NCBI GenBank assembly: GCA_944322145.1 | Contig: CALUNW010000006.1 | Location: forward strand, 62,001 to 126,000 | Direction of reading: 5' to 3' | Source of the DNA: an uncultured Atopobiaceae bacterium | GTDB taxonomy: Bacteria; Actinomycetota; Coriobacteriia; Coriobacteriales; Atopobiaceae | Length of the DNA: 64,000 nt | Shown here: in pieces, positions 1 to 8,106 of the stretch | Layout of the letters: every line of letters starts with the position of its first letter | Position numbering within the stretch: the stretch's first letter is position 1 | Translations under genes and position numbers: made by a program | The notes under the pieces: generated by a model | Seen by the model: only the letters and a program-made list of their open reading frames with translations | Databases searched by the model: none | What the model was told of the DNA's origin: nothing

Positions 1-394
1 CGACCTGCACGGCGGCGAGAGACTCGGGGCTGTTGCCGGAGCGCGCAAAGGAGACGAGCAGCGTGGGCTCGTCCGGGTTCAGGAAGTCGCGCGGCGCGGA
101 GACGATGTCGGTCGTGGCAATGGGCTTGAAGTCGTAGAGGGAGACGTCGCCCGCGTGACGCAGGTACGGGCCCACGGTGTCGCCCACGTAGTCGGAGGTG
201 CCGGCGCCGGTGAAGACGACGGACAGACGGCCCTCGCCCATCGCGCGGGCGCTGGCGAGAAACGCCTCGATGGCATCGAGGTCGTCCTCGTAGATCTTGA
301 GGGTGTCGACCCAGAGCTCGGGCTGCTGGGCGATCTCGGCCGTAGTGATGTCGGCGCCCAGGGCCTTGAGCTCCTCCACGCTCTTCTCAAACAT
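1..394 (-). CDS. agaS: AgaS-like SIS-domain sugar-phosphate isomerase/deaminase, N-terminal part
   Basis: Partial: the first 131 codons are present and the gene runs off the left edge. The N-terminus is followed by a SIS-domain start with the phosphosugar-binding GAGTSDYVGD segment and the SFARSGNSPES segment typical of AgaS (galactosamine-6-phosphate deaminase/isomerase, giving tagatose-6-phosphate). The ATG at 394 has an AAAGGAA ribosome site. It follows the GntR gene on the same strand after 51 bp that hold a REP palindrome, and it ends the known part of the PTS/GH35 operon, matching a role in hexosamine-6-phosphate breakdown. Family assignment is firm; the exact substrate is inferred from context. 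Confidence 0.85.
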   Translation of the reverse strand, partial: MFEKSVEELKALGADITTAEIAQQPELWVDTLKIYEDDLDAIEAFLASARAMGEGRLSVVFTGAGTSDYVGDTVGPYLRHAGDVSLYDFKPIATTDIVSAPRDFLNPDEPTLLVSFARSGNSPESLAAVQV

Positions 395-420
395 TGGCGG
401 TTCCTTTCTTCAAAACGGAT

Positions 421-447
421 GATGAAAAGGGACTGTCCCTTTTCATC
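421..447. repeat. REP-like palindrome, GATGAAAAGGGAC type
   Basis: Perfect 13-bp arms around one base. The upstream GntR gene's TGA stop (446-448) lies in the right arm. The same 27 bp recurs at 8951-8977 apart from the central base. It sits between gntR and agaS and could act as an RNA hairpin between cistrons. Confidence 0.85.
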
Positions 448-1171
448 ACATGCGCTGGTGCAGGACCTTGTACTTGAACTGGTCCGCGCGCGCGACGGAC
501 AACGTGTACTCGATGATCTCGTTGGCGATGTTATAGGTGGTGCGGGCGAGCTCGAGCACGGGCGCGTTCTCGGGGATGTCGAGCAGGTGCGCCTCTGACG
601 GGCGCGCCACGCTCGCGAAGAACTCCTCCTCGGCCACGCGGATCTTCTCGTGGTAGACGTTCTCGACGATCTCGTAGAGCGGCATGCTGTCGAGCAGGGG
701 CCGCTTGAGGGTCAGGAACTTGCGCACGGGCAGGAAGCTCCGCTCCACCATCATGGGGATGCCGTCCGCCGAGCGCAGCCTCTTGAGCTTGAAGAGGCGG
801 TCGCCCAGGCGCACGCCCATGTGCTGCGCGAGGTTCTTGTCGGCGTCGATCTCCGAGAACTCGAGGATCGTGGTCTCGGGGACGCGCCCCATCGACCGCA
901 TCTGGTCGGTGAAGCTGTACGCCTGCATGAGGTTGGTGACCTGGGCGGACTGGTCCGCGACGAAGGTACCGCGCCCGTGCTTGCGCACGACCATGCCCAG
1001 GCGCTCGAGCTCCTGCAGGGCGAGGCGGACCGTGGTGCGCGAGAGGCCGTAGCGCTCCGACAGCTCGCGCTCGGAGGGCATCAGGTCCCCCGGGCGGTAC
1101 TCCTGCTCGATCTTCTCGGTGAGAATGTCGACCAGCTGGTCATAGAGCGGCTGCTTGCTCGCGCGCGCCAT
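446..1171 (-). CDS. GntR-family (HutC/UTRA) transcriptional regulator
   Basis: 241 aa. Residues about 8-72 form a GntR winged helix (PLYDQLVDIL..., MPSERELSERYGLSRTTVR); the rest is a UTRA effector domain (FSLxxR-type core, VERSFLPV). The ATG at 1171 has a GGGGAGG site six bases upstream; the longer reading to 1204 lacks one. It lies inside the PTS operon between EIIA and agaS, so it is the likely local regulator, sensing a sugar phosphate. Candidate operators with TGGT half sites lie at 6752-6840. In Lactobacillus casei a GntR protein (GnbR) controls a comparable galacto-N-biose PTS operon; the parallel is by gene content, not by alignment. Confidence 0.88.
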   Translation of the reverse strand: MARASKQPLYDQLVDILTEKIEQEYRPGDLMPSERELSERYGLSRTTVRLALQELERLGMVVRKHGRGTFVADQSAQVTNLMQAYSFTDQMRSMGRVPETTILEFSEIDADKNLAQHMGVRLGDRLFKLKRLRSADGIPMMVERSFLPVRKFLTLKRPLLDSMPLYEIVENVYHEKIRVAEEEFFASVARPSEAHLLDIPENAPVLELARTTYNIANEIIEYTLSVARADQFKYKVLHQRM

Positions 1172-1233
1172 GTGTCGCCTCCCCTCGCCCTCTCGTCTCG
1201 TCAAAGACGTCGAGAAGTGCCTGCCTCTTACTC

Positions 1234-1659
1234 TTACTCGTCCTCGTCGTCGTCAGCCGCGTCGGCGCCGAGCTCCATGTGGCAGACGCCCTCCTTGCCG
1301 ACCTCGACGGCCTCGGCCACGAGGTCCGCGATCGTTGACTCGGGCATGCGGGCCATGACGATGTCGATGAGCATCGGCAGGTTGGTGCCGGCGACGACGG
1401 AGATGTTGTCCTGCTCGGCGGTGATCATCATGGACTGGTTGAACGGGGTGCCGCCCATCAGGTCGCAGAAGATGAGGACGCCGTCGGTCTTCTCGCGCAT
1501 GTCCTTGACGGCAGCGCGGAGGGTGTCGCCATAGGCACCGGCCTCCTCCTCGGTGAAGGTGACGACCTCGAAGGCCTCTTGCGGACCCGCGATCATGTCA
1601 AGCGCGCTCTTGAGGCCGGTCGAGAAGTGCCCGTGCCCGGTAAGGATGAAGCCGATCAT
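1234..1659 (-). CDS. PTS mannose-family EIIA component
   Basis: 141 aa, the usual length of a stand-alone EIIA-Man domain. It starts MIGFILTGHGHFSTG; His9 is the expected phosphorylation site, receiving phosphate from HPr and passing it to EIIB. The FCDLMGGTPFN segment is also typical. The tail is acidic (ADDDEDE). The start at 1659 has GAAGGAGG six bases upstream. It is separated from EIIB/C/D by a TPR-like gene, so the four PTS parts are in one operon but not contiguous. Confidence 0.93.
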   Translation of the reverse strand: MIGFILTGHGHFSTGLKSALDMIAGPQEAFEVVTFTEEEAGAYGDTLRAAVKDMREKTDGVLIFCDLMGGTPFNQSMMITAEQDNISVVAGTNLPMLIDIVMARMPESTIADLVAEAVEVGKEGVCHMELGADAADDDEDE

Positions 1660-1723
1660 GTTTGTCCTCCTTCGTGTCGGGGGCGATGTGCCCTTGAGCT
1701 CCTTATGCGTACGGCAACGCGGC

Positions 1724-2347
1724 CTATGCGGCCGCCTGCTGGTTAGTGTTCGTCTTGGTGAGCTCCTCGAAGCGGCGCTTGTACTGCTTCGCGTGCGTCT
1801 TGTCGCCCTTGTTGGCGTACTGCTTCCACAGCAGGAAGCAGAGCTTGCCCTGGAGGGCCGGGTTCTTCTCCTTCTTGAGCATCTGCTCCATCTGGTCGAT
1901 GTAGCCGAACTTCTTGGAGAAGACGATGTCATAGGTGAGCTGGCAGTCGGCAACGACGGCGTGATCGGCCGCCTTGCTTGCCTTGAGCTGGGCGAGAAGC
2001 TCCTTGCAACGGTCCTTGTTGCCCAGCTGGGTGAAGTAGTTGAACGCGACGGCGAGGGTCTGGGCCTGACGCTTGGCCGAGTTCCTCATGCGGACGAGAA
2101 GCTCGATCATGCGGGTGGCCATCTCCTCGTCGTCCATGGCCTGATAGCACAGGAAGCGCAGGTAGTACTGGCGGTAGGTGGTCAGCGTCAGGCGCGCGGG
2201 CATCTTGTCGAGAGCCTCGATGGCCTCCTTGTAGTGGCCCGTCTCGAAGAAGCCCTCGTACTTTGCCTCGTAGTAGCGACGGAAGCCCTCCTTGAACAGG
2301 AAGTAGGCGACGACGAGGACGATGAATGCGATGACGCCAGGATGCAC
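1724..2347 (-). CDS. Membrane-anchored TPR-like protein of unknown function in the PTS operon
   Basis: 207 aa. One N-terminal membrane segment (about residues 5-19) is followed by a helical, Lys/Arg-rich region with TPR-like helix pairs (YYEAKYEGFFETGHYKEAIEALDKM is the clearest unit). No enzyme motif is visible. It lies between EIID and EIIA on the operon strand, with two strong hairpins separating it from EIID. I cannot name a function; a scaffold or PTS-associated membrane protein is a guess. The ATG at 2347 has only a weak AAAGG site about 12 bases upstream. Confidence 0.6.
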   Translation of the reverse strand: MHPGVIAFIVLVVAYFLFKEGFRRYYEAKYEGFFETGHYKEAIEALDKMPARLTLTTYRQYYLRFLCYQAMDDEEMATRMIELLVRMRNSAKRQAQTLAVAFNYFTQLGNKDRCKELLAQLKASKAADHAVVADCQLTYDIVFSKKFGYIDQMEQMLKKEKNPALQGKLCFLLWKQYANKGDKTHAKQYKRRFEELTKTNTNQQAAA

Positions 2348-2370
2348 GAAATTGCCTTTCTAGAGAGAAC

Positions 2371-2487
2371 GGGCGCGCATCTCGGGAGATAGGGCGGGAA
2401 CCGTAGTCCCGAGCCGTGAGATGCGCGCCCGCTCGAACCGAGCATTCGGGGCCCGCGGCGCCCGAAGGACCGGGCACCGCGGGGCCG
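2371..2487 (-). other. Two intercistronic hairpins between EIID and the TPR gene
   Basis: First hairpin: GGGCGCGCATCTC (2371-2383) pairs with 2418-2430, with inner GGGA/TCCC. Second: GC-rich arms near 2449-2464 and 2471-2486. Neither has a following T run, so RNA processing, stabilisation or partial attenuation is more likely than full termination. They could set the ratio of the PTS parts. Confidence 0.6.
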
Positions 2488-2496
2488 GGAGAAGCC

Positions 2497-3318
2497 TTAG
2501 CCCTTCGCGACGAGGTTGAGGGCGCCAAAGACGATGCCGATGACCAGGACGATGAAGATCGCCTTGGTGGAGGTCATGCCCTTGCGGCCGAGCAGCCAGT
2601 ACACGAAGCCGACGAGCGCGGCGGGGACGAGCTTGGGGCAGATGTTGTTCAGGATGTCCTGAACGTTCAGCGGAACGCCGCCGATGTTCGGGTTGATCGT
2701 GAGGACGATGCCGACGTTGGTGGAGACCAGCGCGCCGACCATGAAGACGCCCATGACCGTAGCCGCATCCGTGATGGCGTTGAGCTTGTCGGACATGGTG
2801 GTGACGAGCTTCATGCCCTGATCGTAGGCGATGTAGGTCTGCTTGCAGCGGAACCAGTCGACAACCACGCAGGAGGCGATCCAGATGAAGATGCCGAGCG
2901 GGTTGCCCTCCATGGCCATGTTGGCAGCCAGGGCGCCGAAGATCGTCGGGAGCAGCGAGCCGAAGATGGAGTCGCCGATGGAGGCGAGCGGGCCCATCAG
3001 GCCGGTCTTGAGGGAGGCGACGGTCTCGAGACCCTCGATGCCCTCGGTCTCCTCGATGGCGAGGTCGATGCCCGTGATGATCGTGTTGAGGAAGTTGGAG
3101 GTGTTGAAGAACGGCGAGCACTGGGTGCGGCAGGCGGTCTTCAGGGCCTCGGTGTTGTCCCCATAGATCTTGCGGAGCTGCGGAAGGATGATCCACAGGT
3201 AGCCGGAGTGCTGCATACGCTCGTAGTTCCAGCCGGCCTGGAAGCCAACGAGGTTGCGGATGTTGATCTGACGAAGGTCAGCCTTCGTGAGCTTGTAGCC
3301 AGTGGTCTTAGAGCTCAT
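2497..3318 (-). CDS. PTS mannose-family EIID component
   Basis: 273 aa. Typical EIID: KLTKADLRQINIRNLVGFQAGWNYERMQ at the N-terminus, the MGPLASIGDSIFGSLLPTIFGALA segment, and C-terminal hydrophobic segments. It forms the membrane channel with EIIC. The start is uncertain: ATG 3318 lies 12 bases after a GGAGG, while ATG 3327 (three residues longer) is only three bases from it. Either start overlaps the end of the EIIC gene, indicating translational coupling. Confidence 0.92.
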   Translation of the reverse strand: MSSKTTGYKLTKADLRQINIRNLVGFQAGWNYERMQHSGYLWIILPQLRKIYGDNTEALKTACRTQCSPFFNTSNFLNTIITGIDLAIEETEGIEGLETVASLKTGLMGPLASIGDSIFGSLLPTIFGALAANMAMEGNPLGIFIWIASCVVVDWFRCKQTYIAYDQGMKLVTTMSDKLNAITDAATVMGVFMVGALVSTNVGIVLTINPNIGGVPLNVQDILNNICPKLVPAALVGFVYWLLGRKGMTSTKAIFIVLVIGIVFGALNLVAKG

Positions 3319-4195
3319 CGTCGTCATCTCCCTCCACGCCAGCAGAGACAGCCGCGACGGCGCCGGCCTGGTGCTGCTGGTAGTAGATGTAGGCAAGAGC
3401 GAAGCCGATGAGAGCGACGGTCAGCATCGACAGACCCTTGAAGCTGCCACCGTTGATGGCGGTCTCGGTAGCACCGGCGACCGTGGCGACGTCGCCGCCG
3501 ATGGTCTGGATGCTCGAGAAGGCGGTGCCGAGAAGGGCAGCGATCACGAAGCCGAGGATCAGGTAGGCAACGTGCTTCTTGACGGGCAGGTAACGAAGCA
3601 GGATGGCGAAGCCGACGGCCGGCAGCATGCCACCGGCAACGGTGAGGCCGGTGCCGAGCCAGGCGAGGTCGCCGTTGAGGGCGCCGGTGATGGCGTCAAC
3701 CAGACCCTGGCCGAAGGCGAGGGCGAGGAAGACCGGGATCATACGGGAGAGGCACCAAGAGACAGCACCCATCCAGTAGTGAACGTTGTAGGAGCCCCAG
3801 TTCATCTTCTCGACGTCAGCGTCGCAGGCGTGACCCCAGAAGGTGTTGGCCATACGACCGAGGATGTCGGTGTAGACGAGGATCGCGGCCACGGGCACGC
3901 CGAGGGCGGCGAGGGCCTGCTCCGGGTCCATGCCGGAGCTCACGGCGAAGGCCGTAGCGATGAGGGTGCCGGAGTTGGCGTCGATGCGGGAAGCGCCGCC
4001 GAAGGTGCCAACGCCGAGGATGGTGAGCTGCATGCTACCACCGATGAAAAGACCAGTTGCCATGTCGCCCATGACGAGGCCCGTGAAGAAGCCAGAGAAC
4101 ACGGCGGAGCCGGCGCTGGAGTACCAGTGCAGCTCGTCCATGATCTGGAAGCCCGCGTAGAGCGTGAGCAGAAGAATCTGCCACCACTGAATCAT
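3308..4195 (-). CDS. PTS mannose-family EIIC (sorbose-type) component
   Basis: 295 aa, very hydrophobic, with about eight membrane segments and the GGSMQLTILGVGTFGGASRIDANSG region characteristic of EIIC-Sor/Man. The tail is acidic (EGDDDDEL). The ATG at 4195 follows GAAGGAGGAAAAG. It lies downstream of EIIB and overlaps EIID. By family it imports and phosphorylates hexoses, amino sugars or disaccharides; the GH35 and AgaS neighbours point to a galactose/hexosamine-containing substrate. Confidence 0.92.
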   Translation of the reverse strand: MIQWWQILLLTLYAGFQIMDELHWYSSAGSAVFSGFFTGLVMGDMATGLFIGGSMQLTILGVGTFGGASRIDANSGTLIATAFAVSSGMDPEQALAALGVPVAAILVYTDILGRMANTFWGHACDADVEKMNWGSYNVHYWMGAVSWCLSRMIPVFLALAFGQGLVDAITGALNGDLAWLGTGLTVAGGMLPAVGFAILLRYLPVKKHVAYLILGFVIAALLGTAFSSIQTIGGDVATVAGATETAINGGSFKGLSMLTVALIGFALAYIYYQQHQAGAVAAVSAGVEGDDDDEL

Positions 4196-4297
4196 GGTTC
4201 TTTTCCTCCTTCTAACAACTCGAACGTAACGTACGAATCACGCTATATGGTTGCGGTGCATCTCCCCTCACCGCGTAGCGCCTTGCTGGGCCGGAGC

Positions 4298-4762
4298 CTA
4301 GGGCTTGAAGGTCTCCGGGCTGTTCTGCGGGGTGAGCTGGATGACCATGGGAACGCCCATGGAGGCGAGCTCGTTCAGGGCGTCGACGTCGTCCTGGCCG
4401 CAGTTGATGTTGCGGTTGTAGGTCTTGACGATGTTCATCGAGGTGATGTTGCCGAGGATGATCTCGTCGAACTTCACGCCGGCCTTGGCGAGCTTGACGT
4501 AGACCTCGGGCTTCTTGACGACGATGAACAGACGCTGGGCGTCATACTTGCCGGCGAGGATGTTGGCCGCGGCCTTCTCGACGGGCAGGACGGAGAGCTT
4601 GCAGGTGGCGGGGGTGGCCATGCGCAGGACCTGCTTCTGCGTGGCGTCCTCGGCGACCTGGTCATCGACGACCATGAAGCGGCTGACCTGGCGGGCGTTG
4701 GCCCAGAGGTTGCCGACCTGGCCGTGGATGAGGCGGAAGTCAACACGTGCTCCAACGATCAT
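4298..4762 (-). CDS. PTS mannose-family EIIB component
   Basis: 154 aa. The N-terminal MIVGARVDFRLIHGQV carries the phosphorylated histidine (His13) of EIIB-Man/Sor, which takes phosphate from EIIA and gives it to the sugar. ATG 4762 is one base after the GH35 stop codon and uses an AAGGAG that lies inside the last GH35 codons, so translation of the two is probably coupled. The longer reading to 4771 would need a TTG start. Confidence 0.93.
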   Translation of the reverse strand: MIVGARVDFRLIHGQVGNLWANARQVSRFMVVDDQVAEDATQKQVLRMATPATCKLSVLPVEKAAANILAGKYDAQRLFIVVKKPEVYVKLAKAGVKFDEIILGNITSMNIVKTYNRNINCGQDDVDALNELASMGVPMVIQLTPQNSPETFKP

Positions 4763-4763
4763 G

Positions 4764-6569
4764 CTACTCAACTCCTTCTTTCTCGAGATGGTTGATGAGG
4801 GGCGTCGAACGTAGGGAGATGGCGTCGCTCACGTGACCCTCGGTCTCAAACAGCACGAGCTCGTTGACGCCGGCGCGCGTGATGCCGTGAGGGACGTAGA
4901 GGGTGGCGATGGGACCGATCTCCCAGTACCTGCCCACGTTGACCCCGTTGACAAACGCGACGCCCTTGCCAAAGCCCGTAGTGTCTATATAGGTGTCTGC
5001 CGGCTCGTCGAGCGTGAACTCAAAGCGCGAGAAGGACGGCGTCCCCTCGGCCCAGCCGGCGGCGTAGTCGATTTCGGAGACGTCCTCGAGCGGCAGGCGG
5101 AAGGCCTCCCAGCCGAGGATGAAGTGCAGGTCGGCGCAGACGCCCGTGCGGATGCCCTTGCGCTGGGTGTCCGCCAGGAACTTGTGGCCGTAGTTCACGC
5201 GGCCCATGTTCTCGACGAGGACGTCGAGCTGGTTCTTCTCGGCAGGCAGGGCGTAGCGGATGTCCTCGCCGATGTGCTCCTGGTACTGGGTGGCCACGAG
5301 CTCGCCGTTGACGTAGACCTGTGCGCGGTCGCGGCCGTCCACCACGCGGATGCGCTCGGGCTCGGTCGTGTCGCGCTCGATCTGCGTGCGGTAGAGGACG
5401 TAGCCGTAGGACTGGCCCATGTCCTCCATCGTCTGCGGGTAGAGCGAGCGAACGGGCTCGGGGTCGAGGTGGCCGAGGTTCTCGAAGAGGCCGGTGCGCC
5501 CGGAGAGCTCGATCTTCTCGGCCGGGACGTCGACCGCGGACTTGATCAGCGGGTCGGCGGTCCAGCTGTCCGGGAAGAGGTCGCGCACGACGTCGCGCAG
5601 CTTGTACCACTTCTCGGTGGGGTTGCCCTCCTCGTTGAGGGGGGCGTCGTAGTCGTAGGAGGTGACCTGGTGCAGGTCGTGGGTGTGGCGGGCGGAGCAA
5701 CCGTTCATGAAGCCGAAGTTGGTGCCGCCGTGGAACATGTACAGGTTGATGGACCCGCCGAGCTCCAGAAGCTCGCGCACGGAGTCCGCCAGGTCCTGGG
5801 CATCGCGCGTGATGACGTTCTCGCCCCAGCGGTTGAACCAGCCGTCCCAGAACTCCATGCACATGAGGGGCCAGTTCTTGCCGTGCTCCTTGTGGAAAGC
5901 CTTGAGCTGGGCGAAGTTCTCGCCCGCGCGGGAGCCGAAGTTGCCGGTGACGAAGACGTCGTCATCGATGAGCGTGCCCGCGCGCAGGCATCCGCGCCAC
6001 GGGCCGTCGGAGGTGCACAGGGGGACGTCCACCCCGCGGTCGAGCATGAGGTCGCGGATGCCGCGCAGGTACTCCTTGTCCTCGCAGTAGGAGCCGTACT
6101 CGTTCTCCACCTGCATCATGAGGATGTTGCCACCGCGCGTGACCTGGCGCTCGACCAGGATGGGCATGAGCGTGTCATAGTAGGCAGCGACGCGGGCGAG
6201 GAACTTGGGGTCGCGCGAGCGCGGGCGCAGGGAGCGGTCGGCGAGCATCCAGGCAGGCAGGCCGCCCCACTCCCACTCCGCGCAGATGAACGGAGACGGG
6301 CGGACGATGATCCACAGGCCGAGCTCCGCCGCCTCGTCGAGGAAGCGGGCGAGGTCGCAGATGCCCTCGAAGTCGAACTCGCCGGGACGCGGCTCGTGGA
6401 GGTTCCACGGCACGTAGGTCTCGACAGTGTTGAAGCCCATCGCCTTGAGGTTGTAGAGGGAGTTGTGCCAGTCCGACGGGTGGACGCGGAAGTAGTGAAT
6501 CGAGCCAGAGAGAATCGTGAAGGGCTTGCCGTCGAGCAGGAACTGGTCCTTGATCTCGAAAGTATGCAT
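4764..6569 (-). CDS. bgaC: Glycoside hydrolase family 35 beta-galactosidase (BgaC/GnbG-like), intracellular
   Basis: 601 aa, no signal peptide or anchor. GH35 catalytic motifs are present: VENEYGSY (acid/base Glu, residue 157) and MEFWDGWFNRWG (nucleophile Glu, residue 239); C-terminal beta-rich domains follow. Length and motifs fit the Streptococcus BgaC / Lactobacillus GnbG group, which act on Gal-beta-1,3-HexNAc or its 6-phosphate. As first gene of a mannose-type PTS operon with AgaS, it likely cleaves an imported, possibly phosphorylated, galacto-N-biose or lacto-N-biose. ATG 6569 has AGGAG five bases upstream; a GTG four codons earlier overlaps that site and is less likely. Confidence 0.88.
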   Translation of the reverse strand: MHTFEIKDQFLLDGKPFTILSGSIHYFRVHPSDWHNSLYNLKAMGFNTVETYVPWNLHEPRPGEFDFEGICDLARFLDEAAELGLWIIVRPSPFICAEWEWGGLPAWMLADRSLRPRSRDPKFLARVAAYYDTLMPILVERQVTRGGNILMMQVENEYGSYCEDKEYLRGIRDLMLDRGVDVPLCTSDGPWRGCLRAGTLIDDDVFVTGNFGSRAGENFAQLKAFHKEHGKNWPLMCMEFWDGWFNRWGENVITRDAQDLADSVRELLELGGSINLYMFHGGTNFGFMNGCSARHTHDLHQVTSYDYDAPLNEEGNPTEKWYKLRDVVRDLFPDSWTADPLIKSAVDVPAEKIELSGRTGLFENLGHLDPEPVRSLYPQTMEDMGQSYGYVLYRTQIERDTTEPERIRVVDGRDRAQVYVNGELVATQYQEHIGEDIRYALPAEKNQLDVLVENMGRVNYGHKFLADTQRKGIRTGVCADLHFILGWEAFRLPLEDVSEIDYAAGWAEGTPSFSRFEFTLDEPADTYIDTTGFGKGVAFVNGVNVGRYWEIGPIATLYVPHGITRAGVNELVLFETEGHVSDAISLRSTPLINHLEKEGVE

Positions 6570-6651
6570 CTCACTCCTCACGTCCGGACCGCTGTTTAAT
6601 CGTTAAAGCGTCGTTCCGCGCGTCGTCGGTCGCTAGTCGCGCATGGTAGCC

Positions 6652-6682
6652 ACTATACACGTTCTCGACATGTTTGTCGTGA
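6652..6682 (-). promoter_or_regulatory. Candidate promoter of the GH35/PTS operon
   Basis: On the minus strand TATAGT (6657-6652) is preceded, 17 bases earlier, by ACGACA. A CGACA-N4-TGTCG inverted repeat (6666-6679) overlaps the spacer and could be a repressor site. Distance to the GH35 ATG is about 80 bases. Confidence 0.5.
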
Positions 6683-6751
6683 AATTATGAAGAGACGCGT
6701 GAACGGTCGATTTTGTCCCGTGAGTGGACTTTTGTGTTTTCGCAGGTCAGG

Positions 6752-6840
6752 ACTGGTATCTTCCTCTGTTTTTTGAATAAACACCAGCTAGTTGATAGAA
6801 AGAACTGGTAGTAACAACTGTATCAGTAATACCAGTGGTA
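6752..6840. promoter_or_regulatory. Putative GntR operator cluster between divergent operons
   Basis: ACTGGTA occurs at 6752-6758 and 6804-6810, and its complement TACCAGT at 6830-6836; TACCAGTGGTA (6830-6840) is itself a perfect palindrome. HutC-type GntR regulators bind TGGT/ACCA dyads, so these are reasonable sites for the regulator at 446-1171, covering both the PTS operon and the kinase gene. The rest of 6570-6964 is AT-richer than the surroundings and holds no gene. Confidence 0.5.
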
Positions 6841-6964
6841 CTTATTTCGACAGACCACTCGGCGTGCCCCTTGGGCGGCGCTGTGCGCCACGCCCGCCCA
6901 GAAAGATATGATGGGACAGACACCTCCGGGGTATCTGTCACACACCGCTGGCAAAGGAGCCGCC

Positions 6965-7900
6965 ATGATCTCCACCGTCACGCTCAACACTTCCATCGAC
7001 AAGGCCTACCAGCTCGCCTGCCCGCTCGTGGACGGCACGGTGATGCGCGTTCAGACCTGCATCGACAACGCGGGGGGCAAAGGGCTCAACGCCGCCCGCG
7101 CGGTGGCGACCTGCGGCGAGAAGATCGTGGCCACGGGATTTGTGGGCGGCAACAACGGCCGTCTCCTCTGCGAGCTGCTGGACGCCGACGGCATCGAGCA
7201 CGACTTCGTGCACGTGGCTGCCGAGACGCGCTGCTGCGTGAACGTGCTCGAGCCTGACGGGCGATCGACGGAGTTCCTGGAGCCCGGCCGCGCCGTGAGC
7301 GCGGACGAGGTGGCTGCCGTGCGCTCCAAGGTCGCCGAGGTGGCGGCGCGCGCCGACGTGGTGACCTTCAACGGCAGCGTGCCGGCGGGCTGCGGAGACG
7401 ACATCTATCGCGACCTGGTGGAGATCGTGCGCGCGGCGGGCAAGCCGGCGATCCTGGACACCTCCGGCAAGCTGCTCGTGGGCAGCCTGGCCGCCCGCCC
7501 CGCGATGATCAAGCCCAACACGGACGAGATCCAGGCGATCTTGGGCCGCAAGCCGGAGTCCATCGACGAGATCTACGCCGCGGCGCGCGAGGTGCACGAG
7601 ACCTACGGCATCGAGAAGGTCGTGGTGTCGCTGGGCGGCGACGGATCGGTCATGGCCTGCTCCGAGGGCGTCTTCCGCGGGCGCGCGCCCAAGATCGAGG
7701 TCGTGAACCCCGTGGGGTCGGGCGACACGATGGTCGGCGCCTTCGCCGTCGCCATGGCGCGCGGCATGGCCGTCGAGGACCAGCTCACCTTTGCGATGGC
7801 CTGTGCGAGCGCCAACTGCCTCACGCCCTCGACCGGCCACTTCGACATGGCCGTGGCCGACGAGCTGCGCGCCGGCACGAGCGTCGAGAAGGTCGCGTAA
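6965..7900 (+). CDS. PfkB-family 1-phosphofructokinase / tagatose-6-phosphate kinase
   Basis: 311 aa, the family length. GGKGLN (residues 37-42) and the NPVGSGDTMVGAF motif (catalytic Asp254) mark the LacC/FruK branch of the PfkB family. ATG 6965 follows AAAGGAG by five bases. Divergent from the PTS/agaS operon and sharing the operator-like region, it most likely phosphorylates the tagatose-6-phosphate made by AgaS; a true fruK role cannot be excluded since no fructose PTS is next to it. Confidence 0.85.
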   Translation: MISTVTLNTSIDKAYQLACPLVDGTVMRVQTCIDNAGGKGLNAARAVATCGEKIVATGFVGGNNGRLLCELLDADGIEHDFVHVAAETRCCVNVLEPDGRSTEFLEPGRAVSADEVAAVRSKVAEVAARADVVTFNGSVPAGCGDDIYRDLVEIVRAAGKPAILDTSGKLLVGSLAARPAMIKPNTDEIQAILGRKPESIDEIYAAAREVHETYGIEKVVVSLGGDGSVMACSEGVFRGRAPKIEVVNPVGSGDTMVGAFAVAMARGMAVEDQLTFAMACASANCLTPSTGHFDMAVADELRAGTSVEKVA

Positions 7901-7935
7901 CCTACGGACCTGACGGCGCCCCCACGGCGCCCTCA

Positions 7936-8073
7936 GGGTATGTACACCACACCTTGAGGGTATGTACACCTCTCCGGGCTGCGCGTTCTTCTCGGCAGGT
8001 CTTCTACCTGCGGGAACGCAAATCGTCCGGACTCGGACAGTGTACATACCCGGTATGCGCAGTGTACATACCC
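7936..8073. repeat. Hairpin element, copy A of the GGGTATGTACAC family
   Basis: Two direct copies of GGGTATGTACAC (7936-7947, 7958-7969; 22-bp period) face two inverted copies (8040-8051, 8062-8073; again 22 bp). The 70-bp interior contains GTTCTTCTCG and a smaller GCAGGT/ACCTGC hairpin. Copy B at 11601-11739 has the same plan and shares the spacer GGTATGCGCA in the right pair. It lies between the convergent kinase and histidine-kinase genes. Confidence 0.9.
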
Positions 8074-8106
8074 TCAACAGCCGGGGTGGCGGAAGACAGG
8101 CGGCGG

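Noticed and set aside
4833..6599. 588-codon plus-strand open frame
   Set aside because: Antisense shadow of the GH35 gene, which has intact catalytic motifs.
6908..6941. Rho-independent terminator before the PfkB kinase
   Set aside because: The imperfect GGGACAGA...TCTGTC repeat lacks a T run and lies directly upstream of a start codon; more likely a worn repeat copy.
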